From JAFDVL01 sp031398365 (GTDB taxonomy: Bacteria; Acidobacteriota; Blastocatellia; RBC074), in NCBI GenBank assembly GCA_031398365.1, contig JANNND010000144.1, positions 1 through 28,385 of the forward strand: a stretch of DNA of 28,385 nucleotides. The letters are read 5' to 3'. The notes beneath the pieces were generated by a model. The model ran no database searches. It saw only the letters and a list, made by a program, of their open reading frames with translations, and had not been told where the DNA came from. This document shows, piece by piece, positions 9,174-17,021 of the stretch (positions within the stretch are counted from its first letter, which is position 1; each line of letters begins with the position of its first letter). Both the position numbers and the translations under genes were made by a program.

Positions 9174-10598
9174 ATGGTCAGAAAATCAAAGCAACAGAGT
9201 CTGTCTATTCTGCTTGCCGCAATCGTCATCTGTGGCAGCGCCAACGCACAGTGGTCGCAGTTTCGCGGGCCGAACGGAGCGGGTGTTGATTCGTCCACAG
9301 GGTATCCCGTCGAATTTTCGCCGACCAAAAACATGGCGTGGAAGGCAACGATACCTTATGGGCAGTCATCGCCCATTGTGGTAGGCACGCGGCTTTACGG
9401 CACTGCGAGCGAGGGCGAACGGTTGCTTACCTTCTGTCTCGATACGCGGACAGGCCGTGAATTGTGGCGGCGGGACGTGCAGCGCGAACGAGTGCAGGGC
9501 GTATACAAAGCCAACGACCCGGCGTCGCCTACGCCAGCCGCTGACGCGAGCGGTGTCGTAGCCTTCTTCCCTGAATTGGGTTTGGTCTCTTATGGCAACG
9601 ACGGGAAAGAGCGGTGGCGTTATCGCCTTGGCCCCTTCAAAAACTTCTACGGAATGTCAGGTTCGCCGATCATTGCCGGAGGTCTGGTCGTGCTGGTTTG
9701 CGATCAGGTGTCGGGGTCATTTGTCATTGCGCTTGACCGCGCGACCGGACGGTTGCGCTGGAAAACTGACCGACCGGGCATTTCGATTGGCTGGGCAACG
9801 CCGATGGTCTTTCGACCGGAAGCCACTGGGCGCGCAGACCTGATCGTACTCGGCACGACGCGCCTTGACGCTTACGACCTTGCGTCCGGCACACAGCGCT
9901 GGTGGCTGCCAGTGGCGTCCAATGGCGCAATGGGCACGCCGTTGGCGCACGGTGACACCCTGATGATCTCCACGGTTGGCAGCACTGAGCCGGGGATGCC
10001 GACCTTCGCCGCAATGCTGGCAAAATACGACAAAGACAAGGACGAGCGCCTGTCATTGCAGGAGTTTCGTGGCGATCCAGACATGGGAGAGCACTTCGGC
10101 TGGATTGATGAAAACGATGATAAGTTTATCGTCGTCGCGGAATGGAACAAGGCGCGGTCGTTTGACGTGGGCGAGTGGGGAGCCATTGCCGTTCGCCCCG
10201 GCACCGCGCGAGGCAAACTTGAGCCAGGCACGATTCGCTGGCGTCTTCAGAAAAACATCCCGTACATTCCCGCGCCACTGTTGTATCAGGACGTGTATTA
10301 CATGGTGAAAACCGGTGGCATCGTCACCTCGCTTGATCCCGCGACCGGTCAGATGGTGAAGCAGGGACGCAGCCCCAACGCGCTGGGCGAATACTATGCG
10401 TCACCCGTTGCCGCAGACGGTAAGGTGTTCCTCGCCAATACTGAAGGCAAGGTCACCGTGCTCAAAGCTGGTGCGCAGTGGGAGGTGCTGGCCGTCAACG
10501 ACATCGGCGACGAAATCAATGCAACGCCCGCCCTGAGCGATGGGCGCATCTACGTGCGAACGCATAGTGCCATGTATTGCTTCAGTGCCTCGCGTTAG
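9174..10598 (+). CDS. Secreted PQQ-like beta-propeller protein with an EF-hand pair
   Basis: A 474-residue paralogue of the preceding gene. The signal peptide MVRKSKQQSLSILLAAIVIC cleaves near ANAQ (about 26), and the mature protein starts with WSQFRGPNGAG, as in its neighbour. Propeller blades such as LTFCLDTRTGRELWRRD, VIALDRATGRLRWKTD and VTSLDPATGQMVKQG are plain. Between blades lie two canonical calcium loops, DKDKDERLSLQE (286-297) and DENDDKFIVVAE (312-323). Both have acidic or Asn residues at loop positions 1, 3 and 5 and Glu at 12. The first propeller lacks them. AGGAG precedes the ATG. Calcium may set the shape or partner binding of this copy. The substrate is unknown. Confidence 0.88.
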   Translation: MVRKSKQQSLSILLAAIVICGSANAQWSQFRGPNGAGVDSSTGYPVEFSPTKNMAWKATIPYGQSSPIVVGTRLYGTASEGERLLTFCLDTRTGRELWRRDVQRERVQGVYKANDPASPTPAADASGVVAFFPELGLVSYGNDGKERWRYRLGPFKNFYGMSGSPIIAGGLVVLVCDQVSGSFVIALDRATGRLRWKTDRPGISIGWATPMVFRPEATGRADLIVLGTTRLDAYDLASGTQRWWLPVASNGAMGTPLAHGDTLMISTVGSTEPGMPTFAAMLAKYDKDKDERLSLQEFRGDPDMGEHFGWIDENDDKFIVVAEWNKARSFDVGEWGAIAVRPGTARGKLEPGTIRWRLQKNIPYIPAPLLYQDVYYMVKTGGIVTSLDPATGQMVKQGRSPNALGEYYASPVAADGKVFLANTEGKVTVLKAGAQWEVLAVNDIGDEINATPALSDGRIYVRTHSAMYCFSASR

Positions 10599-10625
10599 CC
10601 GTGCGAGCGCAATTGAAAGGAGTTT

Positions 10626-11099
10626 ATGAATCATCCGCAAACCCTGATCGCGGCGTTAGCAGGCGCGCCTGAAATCATTATTGGTCTCGTGCGCGAAGTG
10701 CCGCCGCAAAATCTGAAGCGTCGTCCCAGCCCGAACAAATGGTCGGCGCACGAACACGCCTGTCATCTCACGACGGGAGACGCGCCTTATCTCGCGCGGC
10801 TGGAGTTGATGCTTTCTGATCCCGCGCCCCGCATCACGCCGATGTCTCCTTCGCCGGAAGAGGAAGCAGGCGCATTGCTCAGCGTTGATCTGGACGAAGC
10901 GCTGGCCTTGTATGTGCGCGAACGGGGGCGCCTCGTCGAACGTTTGCAGCAGCTTTCTGACGCTGATTGGCAACGAACGGCGCAGCACGAATCTTTTACT
11001 CACTACTCCGTCTGGATCATGTTTCGGCAAACGTTGCTGCACGAAATGCAGCACGCTTACCGCATCGAAGAGCTACGGCTGAAAAAAGACTGGGTGTAA
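10626..11099 (+). CDS. DinB-family four-helix metal-binding protein
   Basis: A 157-residue protein of typical DinB/YfiT length. DinB-fold proteins are four-helix bundles with three metal-binding His residues; some act as thiol-dependent transferases or hydrolases, many are uncharacterised. Candidate ligands are His47 in KWSAHEHACHL and the HEMQH pair near 134-138 in the last helix. The start follows AAGGAG by 3 bases, and the gene lies 27 bp after the propeller gene, so it ends the plus-strand operon. It is convergent with kinase 1. Its last 30 bases recur almost exactly beside the stop of kinase 2 (19320-19349), marking an old duplication. Confidence 0.85.
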   Translation: MNHPQTLIAALAGAPEIIIGLVREVPPQNLKRRPSPNKWSAHEHACHLTTGDAPYLARLELMLSDPAPRITPMSPSPEEEAGALLSVDLDEALALYVRERGRLVERLQQLSDADWQRTAQHESFTHYSVWIMFRQTLLHEMQHAYRIEELRLKKDWV

Positions 11100-11201
11100 C
11101 CCTCACTGCCGTTGGGCGCACTGCACATCGAACGAGCGATCCTGAGCGGCAGCCAGCTTGCGTGGCGCCGACTGTCTTACTGATGGCGCCGCTTTCCAGC
11201 T

Positions 11202-14147
11202 TTATTTCCTGAATCCGCTGATCAGCACGACATCGCTGGTGTTTGTCATGCGTGTGAAGGCGATCTGTTTTCCGTCGCGGGAGAAATCAAATGAAGTGAT
11301 GCCGTCGCCGGTGAAATTTGTCAGTTGTTTTGGTGTGCCGCCGTCTATCGGCTGTGACCAGACACCGTCTTTGCGGACGAAATAGGCAAGCGAGCGCCCG
11401 TCCGGCATCCAACGATACCCCTCACCCTTCAAAGCAAATGTTTTTACAGGCTTGCCCCCTGTCGAGGGAATGATCGCAATTTTCTGCGGGGAGTTTGGGT
11501 CATCCCACCAGTGACAAGCGAATTGTTTTCCGTCTGGTGAAAATACCGGAAATCGTGATTCCTTATCCGTCAACTGAACGGGCTGTCCGCCGTCTATTCC
11601 CACTTTCCAGACCCTTAACGTATCTACACCTACTTCATAAATGATTTCCTGACCATTGGGCGAAATGCTCGGATTCAGGCTGAACTCAGTGGTCAACTGT
11701 TTCGGATTACTGCCGTCTATGTCCATGCGCCAGATGGAAGGGCTTCCCGCTTGAAACGAATAGTAAACAATATATCGTCCGTCAGGCGAAACTCTCGGAT
11801 AACGGTTGGTGTTGGAGTTTGAGGTCAGTCGTTTTGGGCTTCCGCCCTGTGGGTCAATGAGATAGATGTCCTGTCTGTCGCCCAAACCTCGGTTGTAAAC
11901 CAATTTTCCATCGGGCGTCCATTGTGGATCACCAACATTATTGCTACCCGCGTTGACTTGCGTTGCCCGTGCGGTGTCGCCGACCGGGGCGATCCAGATA
12001 CTGCTTGTCGCGGAACCCTGCACCGTTGCCAGAATATTTGCGTCTGCCGCCAGACTCATCCAGGAAAAGACATTATTCAGATCGTTGGTTATCTTTTGGG
12101 CTTCTTCTGAAGGATAAGAGATGAGCCAGAATGAGTTATTGTGAGCAGTATCCTCACGGGCGAGTACCACAAAGCCTTTGCCATCGGGTAACCACTCCCA
12201 CAGACCGAATTCACTAAATTTGTGCGTTTTCAGCCGCGTTATCTCGCCCGTGGCGACTGAGACTGTGGCCAGCTCGCGGGTGAGCGGGTTATTCGTGCCG
12301 ACGAAGACGGCGATGGATTTCCCGTCGGGTGACCAGCGTCCTCGGCTGCTGCCGATCTCATCATTTCCTTTGAGCATCACCAGCCGCCGCTGTTCGCTGC
12401 CATCCGTATTGGCGACCATCAAGAGGCTTTCGTCGTCCGCCAAGTTTTCAACCCCATAGGTAATCTGCTTTCCATCGGGCGAAAAACTGATCCCGCCATT
12501 GATGCCGCTCATCAACTTGCGGGCAGTCCCGCCACCCAGCACAGGCATTTGATACAAGGTGCAGTTGCTGAGCGCCCCCTCTTCCACCGTGTAATACAAG
12601 TAATTGCCATCAGGCGAAAAGGCGAAGCCTCGGTATTTCACCGGGGCAGGCGGCACGATCTGGGTGTTACTATCAGGGATGGCAACCTGTTTCAGCCAAA
12701 CACTGGCTTTGTCTCCTTCACGGATGGAATACACCAGCCATTTACCGTCCCGCGAAAGAGCGACTACGTACCCGACTTTGCCGGAGTCCGTAATCCTGGT
12801 GATTTTTACCGATTCAAAGGGATTGTTGATCGGCGCTCTGTCGCTGTATCGGTAAATCCCGAAACCGATTCCGGCCATCAGCAAGACAGTGAATGCCAGA
12901 TAGAGAAACTTGTGGTTTTTGACCTGCGTGACAAGATACTCAGCGCTTGAGGTGGCCTGATTTCGGTTTTCATTGGTCGTCGTGATCGGCAAAAGCTGCG
13001 TTTCGGCGGCGTCTTGATGCGGAATCGTAGAACGCTCCCATTGATCGTGAAACTCTAAATCGCGCTTCGCCTCTTTTAAGTCCAGCAACAACTCCTTCGC
13101 CGTTTGATAACGCTCCTCACGGTCTTTTCGCAGGGTTTTGTTGACGATTCGCTCAATCTCGCCCGGCACTGCGGGGAGCATTCGACGCATCGGCACCGGC
13201 TCATCTTTCAGCATTGAACTGATACTTTCTAAAGCCGTTTCGCCTGCAAAGGGTCGCCTTCCGGTCAGCATTTCGTAGAAAACAATGCCAAAACTGAAAA
13301 TGTCGTTGCGGGCATCAATCGTTTTGCCCTGTGCTTGTTCGGGCGCCATATAATTTGCCGTGCCCACGATCATTCCCGGCAAGGTTGATGGCCGCGAGGT
13401 TTCGGCTTCTTCATTCCGCATTTCAGCAAGTTTGGCAATTCCGAAATCGAGAATCTTGACCAAACCATCAGGACGAATCATCACGTTTTCGGGTTTGATG
13501 TCGCGGTGAATGATGCCTGCGTGATGCGCCGCCTCAAGCGCAGAGGCAATTTGAATCGCTATTTCAAGCGCCGTTTTGAAACTCGCCGAATGATTTGCCA
13601 GATGTGCGCGCAGCGTTTCGCCTTCGATATATTCGGTGGCAATAAAATGCGTGTCGCCTTCCGTGCTGATTTCGTGAATGGTAATGATGTTGGGATGATT
13701 GAGCGCCGAAGCGGCACGCGCTTCCCGCTCGAAGCGGCGCACGCGCTCGGCATCCTGCGAAAATGCTGTCGGCAGCAGCTTGAGCGCTACGCGCCGCCCC
13801 AGGCGCGTGTCCTCGGCCAAATACACCTCGCCCATGCCGCCGCGACCAAGCCAGGCAAGAACCTGGTAATGACTCAACGTTTGCCCGCTCTGCAACGTGG
13901 CGGGCGTGGCGGTGACGAGTTGTTGCGCGGCTTGTTGCACGAGTTGCGCGGGGAGGTCCAACCTGGATTCTTCGTCTTGTTCATGCGCAGCGAGCAGCGA
14001 GAGGACTTCGGCTTGCAGGTCGTCATCTTTCGGATAAGACTCGGGCGGACAAGCCTCCGCCAGCCAGGCGGCACGTTGCGCGGGCGGGTGGGCCAACGCC
14101 GCATGGAATAAGTCTTCAATCAGTTGCCAGCGAGCAGCGTCTTGCAT
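11202..14147 (-). CDS. Membrane Ser/Thr protein kinase with C-terminal TolB-like propeller (module 1)
   Basis: A 981-residue one-pass kinase. The cytoplasmic catalytic domain spans about 94-370: glycine loop GRGGMGEVYL (101-110), ATP-binding Lys in VALKLL (123), catalytic loop HRDIKPEN (214-221), DFG (234-236) and APE (268-270). It is a complete, probably active Hanks-type kinase. A transmembrane helix near 415-435 (FLYLAFTVLLMAGIGFGIY) leads to an extracytoplasmic propeller of WD40-like PD40 repeats (repeated FSPDGK, VSPDGRYIVY). The first ~90 residues are a helical region typical of acidobacterial kinases that sit beside an ECF sigma gene. That sigma gene lies 219 bp upstream on the same strand. 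The kinase may control sigma activity in place of an anti-sigma factor (inference from family context). No Shine-Dalgarno is visible; the start is preceded by C/T-rich sequence. Confidence 0.93.
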   Translation of the reverse strand: MQDAARWQLIEDLFHAALAHPPAQRAAWLAEACPPESYPKDDDLQAEVLSLLAAHEQDEESRLDLPAQLVQQAAQQLVTATPATLQSGQTLSHYQVLAWLGRGGMGEVYLAEDTRLGRRVALKLLPTAFSQDAERVRRFEREARAASALNHPNIITIHEISTEGDTHFIATEYIEGETLRAHLANHSASFKTALEIAIQIASALEAAHHAGIIHRDIKPENVMIRPDGLVKILDFGIAKLAEMRNEEAETSRPSTLPGMIVGTANYMAPEQAQGKTIDARNDIFSFGIVFYEMLTGRRPFAGETALESISSMLKDEPVPMRRMLPAVPGEIERIVNKTLRKDREERYQTAKELLLDLKEAKRDLEFHDQWERSTIPHQDAAETQLLPITTTNENRNQATSSAEYLVTQVKNHKFLYLAFTVLLMAGIGFGIYRYSDRAPINNPFESVKITRITDSGKVGYVVALSRDGKWLVYSIREGDKASVWLKQVAIPDSNTQIVPPAPVKYRGFAFSPDGNYLYYTVEEGALSNCTLYQMPVLGGGTARKLMSGINGGISFSPDGKQITYGVENLADDESLLMVANTDGSEQRRLVMLKGNDEIGSSRGRWSPDGKSIAVFVGTNNPLTRELATVSVATGEITRLKTHKFSEFGLWEWLPDGKGFVVLAREDTAHNNSFWLISYPSEEAQKITNDLNNVFSWMSLAADANILATVQGSATSSIWIAPVGDTARATQVNAGSNNVGDPQWTPDGKLVYNRGLGDRQDIYLIDPQGGSPKRLTSNSNTNRYPRVSPDGRYIVYYSFQAGSPSIWRMDIDGSNPKQLTTEFSLNPSISPNGQEIIYEVGVDTLRVWKVGIDGGQPVQLTDKESRFPVFSPDGKQFACHWWDDPNSPQKIAIIPSTGGKPVKTFALKGEGYRWMPDGRSLAYFVRKDGVWSQPIDGGTPKQLTNFTGDGITSFDFSRDGKQIAFTRMTNTSDVVLISGFRK

Positions 14148-14195
14148 TGGGGATAGGGGATAGAGTTATAGGTTTTCAGCAAAAGAATTTTTCAT

Positions 14196-14331
14196 CCACG
14201 AAGGCACACGAAGGGACACGAAGCAAAGCGGGCCAGCAGGACAGGCGGCAGCGGGATTGAGCCGGTGGCTTTTGCGCGGCGTCGCTCTGGCTTGCTGTCC
14301 TTCCTTCGTGAACCTTCGTGTGCCTTCGTGG
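14196..14331. repeat. Inverted-repeat element between sigma and kinase genes (module 1)
   Basis: The left arm CCACGAAGGCACACGAAGG at 14196-14214 pairs perfectly with the right arm ending at 14331. Both arms continue imperfectly as CACGAAG-type short repeats. The centre is about 75 bases. It lies in the sigma-kinase gap (14148-14365) and may partly terminate transcription or alter translation of the kinase. The CACGAAGG repeat style suggests a dispersed element. Confidence 0.75.
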
Positions 14332-14365
14332 AAAAAAACATTTTCTTGATTTCTATAGTCAGCCA

Positions 14366-14917
14366 TCATTGGCTAAGTTCGCGGCGGAGCCAGGCGCGCG
14401 CGAACTGCCAATCGCGTTCGACCGTCGCGTGCGACACACCCAGCACTTCTGCCGTTTCGGCAATCGTCAAACCGCCGAAGTACCGCAGTTCGACGATGCG
14501 GCAATGCTGCGGTTTGATCGCAGCCAATGTTTGCATTGCTTCGTCCAATGTTAACAAGCCAATTTCGGGAGCGCGCGCGAACAAATCGGCGTGACTGAGC
14601 GAGAGATGAAATTGTCCGCCGCCGCGCTTTTCGGCGCAGCGTTCGCGCGTGTGATCCACCAGGATGCGCCGCATCAGCGTCGCCGCCAGTCCAAAGAACT
14701 GCGCGCGACTCTGCCACGCGACTTCGGCCTGCCCAATCATCCGCAAATACGCTTCGTGAACAAGCGCGGTCGGTTGCAGCGTTTGATGCAACAGATCGTG
14801 ACGCAGAAAGCCACCCGCCAGACGACGCAGTTCGTCGTAAACGAGCGGCATCAAGTGTTCCAATGCCACCTGATCGCCCTCGCTCCAGCGCAACAGCAAT
14901 TGTGTGACTTCGGCCAT
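14366..14917 (-). CDS. ECF RNA polymerase sigma factor (module 1)
   Basis: A 183-residue sigma-70 family protein of the acidobacterial/planctomycete ECF type. Region 2 spans about 20-95 (VYDELRRLAGGFLRHD, then ALVHEAYLRM and FFGLAATLMRRILVDHTRER). Region 4 ends in the helix-turn-helix LTIAETAEVLGVSHATVERD. Two in-frame ATGs stand 6 bases apart. The second (14917) lies 6 bases after GGGGAG, while the first (14923) abuts it, so I choose 14917. No anti-sigma gene is present; the next gene is a Ser/Thr kinase, a pairing seen also in module 2. It diverges from the cytochrome/monooxygenase gene at 15161, a likely target region. Confidence 0.93.
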   Translation of the reverse strand: MAEVTQLLLRWSEGDQVALEHLMPLVYDELRRLAGGFLRHDLLHQTLQPTALVHEAYLRMIGQAEVAWQSRAQFFGLAATLMRRILVDHTRERCAEKRGGGQFHLSLSHADLFARAPEIGLLTLDEAMQTLAAIKPQHCRIVELRYFGGLTIAETAEVLGVSHATVERDWQFARAWLRRELSQ

Positions 14918-15005
14918 TGGCATCTCCCCTACGCTGCGACTTGTCTTGCTTATGATCGTGAATGAATGCAGGCGTCAGTCTAACAAATGTTTCCGCAAGC
15001 AACAA

Positions 15006-15079
15006 TTTTTTAGCGGCGGCTGAGGGAATCGGTCAAGAAATTCCGATAGAGGGAGTGAGGAAACAAAACCTAGCGGACG
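15006..15079 (+). repeat. Leader repeat, copy 2 (T-run, TGAGGGAATCGGTC, GGGAGTGAG)
   Basis: T6 at 15006-15011, TGAGGGAATCGGTC from 15021 and CCGATAGAGGGAGTGAG, then AAACAAAACCT and GCGGAC, match 16647-16724 with very few changes. The first part also resembles the leaders at 3906 and 22998. It lies about 80-150 bases before the cytochrome/monooxygenase start. A shared promoter or cis-regulatory leader for ECF-linked genes is plausible but unproven. Confidence 0.6.
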
Positions 15080-15160
15080 CAGCAGTTTCTAAACTCGATT
15101 TTGCCGGGAACAGCGCAACCATGGCTGGTTGCGCAACCTTCCCCAAGGAGAACAACGACC

Positions 15161-16594
15161 ATGAAAAAAAGTACCATGCTCATCGCTCTTTCACTGTCGG
15201 CCATCGCGCTGCTGGCGCTGCCGGCGAGCCACGCCAACGACGCGAAGTCCGCGGCCAAAAACCTCACCTTCAACAAAGACATCGCGCCCATCTTTTTCAA
15301 AAGTTGTGCCGAATGCCATCGTCCCGGCGAGGCCGCGCCGATGTCGCTGTTGAGCTATCAGGACGCGCGCCCTTGGGCCAAGTCCATCCGCGAAAAAGTC
15401 GCCAGCAAAGAAATGCCGCCCTGGCACGCCGACCCGCGCGCCGGTCATTGGGCCAACGACCGCCGCTTGAGCCAGGCTGAGATTGACACGATCACGGCTT
15501 GGGTGGATGGCGGCGCGCAAGAGGGCAATGCCAAAGACCTGCCGCCCGCGCCACAGTTCGTCGAAGGCTGGCGCATCGGCAAGCCTGATCTGGTGCTGAC
15601 CATGCCCAAGGAATTTACGCTCGACGCCAGCGGGCCGGACGAATACCAGTACTTCGACCTCCTGCTCAATTTCACCGAAGACCGCTACGTGATGCGCGCT
15701 GAAGCGCGTCCCGGCAATCGCAAGATTGTGCATCACATCGTCGCCTTCATCGCGCCGCCCGCGCCCGAGAGCGACCGTCCCAAGCCAAGCCCCGAAGAAT
15801 TGGCACGCTTGCACGCCCAAGCCGAGAAGGAATTGATCTTCTACCAGGAAGGCTTTCTGCAACGCGTGAAGGCCGACGCGCCGATTCACAATGACGGCTG
15901 CGAGACGCCGAGCGGCGGCCTGGGCCGGAAGCGCGATGGCACTGCGGGGCAGGATTCACAGAGGCCCCGCCTCGCGGGTTACGCGCCGGGTTCGTCGCGC
16001 GAGGACGTGTTCGATCCGAATGTCGGCATCCGCATTCCCGCTGGCTCGAAGATTCGCCTGGAAGTCCATTACTCGAAGGTGGCGGGCGCGGCGCAGACAG
16101 ACCGTTCGAGCGTCGGCCTGATCTTCGCCAAAGAGCCGCCCAAACAACTCGTCGTTTCGCGCGCCATCGGCAATACCTACTTCCAGATTCCGCCCGGCGC
16201 GGCGCGCCATCGCGTCACCGGCTGCTGGCCGGCGACCGAAGACATTCACCTGCGCTCGTTCACACCGCATATGCACTATCGCGGCGCGGCGATGGAATAC
16301 AAAGTCACCTACCCCGATGGACGCGAGGAAGTGTTGCTCAACGTCCCGGCCTACAGCTTCGCGTGGCAGACGACCTACGTTCCCAATCAGCACATCGCCA
16401 TTCCGAAAGGGACCAAATTTCTGGTGACGGGTTACTTCGACAACTCGGCGAAGAACAAGTTCAACCCCGACCCGGCGCAGACCGTGCGCTACGGCCAGCC
16501 AACTTACGACGAGATGATGATCGGTTTCATCAGCTACACGGTGGACGAACAGCCAGCGAAGCCTGCCGCAGTGACTTCTTCGAGCGGGCGCTAA
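15161..16594 (+). CDS. Secreted cytochrome c / copper type II monooxygenase-like protein
   Basis: A 477-residue exported protein with signal peptide MKKSTMLIALSLSAIALLAL and cleavage near SHAN (about 25). The N-terminal part is a c-type cytochrome-like module with one CAECH heme motif (49-53) and the conserved MPPWHADP and GRLS-like turn before ITAWVDGGA. The C-terminal ~300 residues resemble the PHM/DBH copper monooxygenase fold, with a His pair in RKIVHHIVAF (about 190-199) and HMH in FTPHMHYRGAAMEYKVTYPDG. In PHM such HH and HxH pairs are copper ligands. Reaction and substrate are unknown. The frame opens at 15101, but AAGGAG before 15161 and the signal peptide set the start. It diverges from the sigma factor of module 1. 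Confidence 0.87.
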   Translation: MKKSTMLIALSLSAIALLALPASHANDAKSAAKNLTFNKDIAPIFFKSCAECHRPGEAAPMSLLSYQDARPWAKSIREKVASKEMPPWHADPRAGHWANDRRLSQAEIDTITAWVDGGAQEGNAKDLPPAPQFVEGWRIGKPDLVLTMPKEFTLDASGPDEYQYFDLLLNFTEDRYVMRAEARPGNRKIVHHIVAFIAPPAPESDRPKPSPEELARLHAQAEKELIFYQEGFLQRVKADAPIHNDGCETPSGGLGRKRDGTAGQDSQRPRLAGYAPGSSREDVFDPNVGIRIPAGSKIRLEVHYSKVAGAAQTDRSSVGLIFAKEPPKQLVVSRAIGNTYFQIPPGAARHRVTGCWPATEDIHLRSFTPHMHYRGAAMEYKVTYPDGREEVLLNVPAYSFAWQTTYVPNQHIAIPKGTKFLVTGYFDNSAKNKFNPDPAQTVRYGQPTYDEMMIGFISYTVDEQPAKPAAVTSSSGR

Positions 16595-16646
16595 CCAAGG
16601 CGACTGACCGTCCATATGGCTAAAGTTAAGCCATAGCGGTTGAGGC

Positions 16647-16724
16647 TTTTTTTACCGGCTACTGAGGGAATCGGTCGAGAAATTCCGATAGAGGGAGTGA
16701 GCAAACAAAACCTGGCGGACTACG
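16647..16724 (+). repeat. Leader repeat, copy 3
   Basis: A near-identical copy of the leader at 15006-15079: T7, then TGAGGGAATCGGTC at 16663, GATAGAGGGAGTGAG and CCTGGCGGAC. It begins about 50 bp after the stop of the cytochrome gene and about 30 bp before an AGGAGG/ATG pair at 16755, consistent with a second promoter or leader for the downstream gene(s). Confidence 0.6.
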
Positions 16725-16754
16725 AGATGCTTCCGCCCAAATCAGGAGGAACGT

Positions 16755-17021
16755 ATGGAATCAACCGCGGCACTTGAGATCAGTCATCTTGCGTTCGGGG
16801 CGCAGTTCGTCGTGGGGCTGCTCGGCGGCGCTTCGCTGCTGTTTCTGCTGTTTTGTCTGGCTTGCGTGGGCAGCAATTTTTTCGCCACGTCCACGCGCCG
16901 CTGGCAATCGTTTTCGTCGTCACGGCATCATCTGAAATTGGTGCCACCACATCATCGCTCATCACGGGCATCACGGGTTGTGTCCACAGCCCAGTCAACC
17001 AAAAGGAGAATCACGTTATGA
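16755..17021 (+). pseudogene. Small membrane-protein ORF, probably truncated or frameshifted
   Basis: AGGAGG lies 5 bases before an ATG that opens an 88-codon frame. The first ~42 residues look like a real membrane protein (LGGASLLFLLFCLACVG). The rest becomes Ser/Arg/His-rich (RRWQSFSSSRHHLK) and overlaps the next gene's start by 4 bases. In the next frame, about 16870-17000 reads a smoother hydrophobic stretch (HAPLAIVFVVTASSEIGATT), which suggests a frameshift around 16860-16880. I do not recognise the family. The ribosome site and leader repeat argue that a gene once started here. Confidence 0.4.

Noticed and set aside
11100..11201. Terminator between the DinB gene and kinase 1
   Set aside because: Two GGCGCC hexamers lie 15 bases apart but there is no T-run and no extended stem. 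It is not strong enough to call.
15191..15889. 232-codon minus-strand frame opposite the cytochrome/monooxygenase gene
   Set aside because: It is a shadow in GC-rich coding sequence, rich in Arg/Gly/His, with no start signals. The plus-strand gene explains the region.
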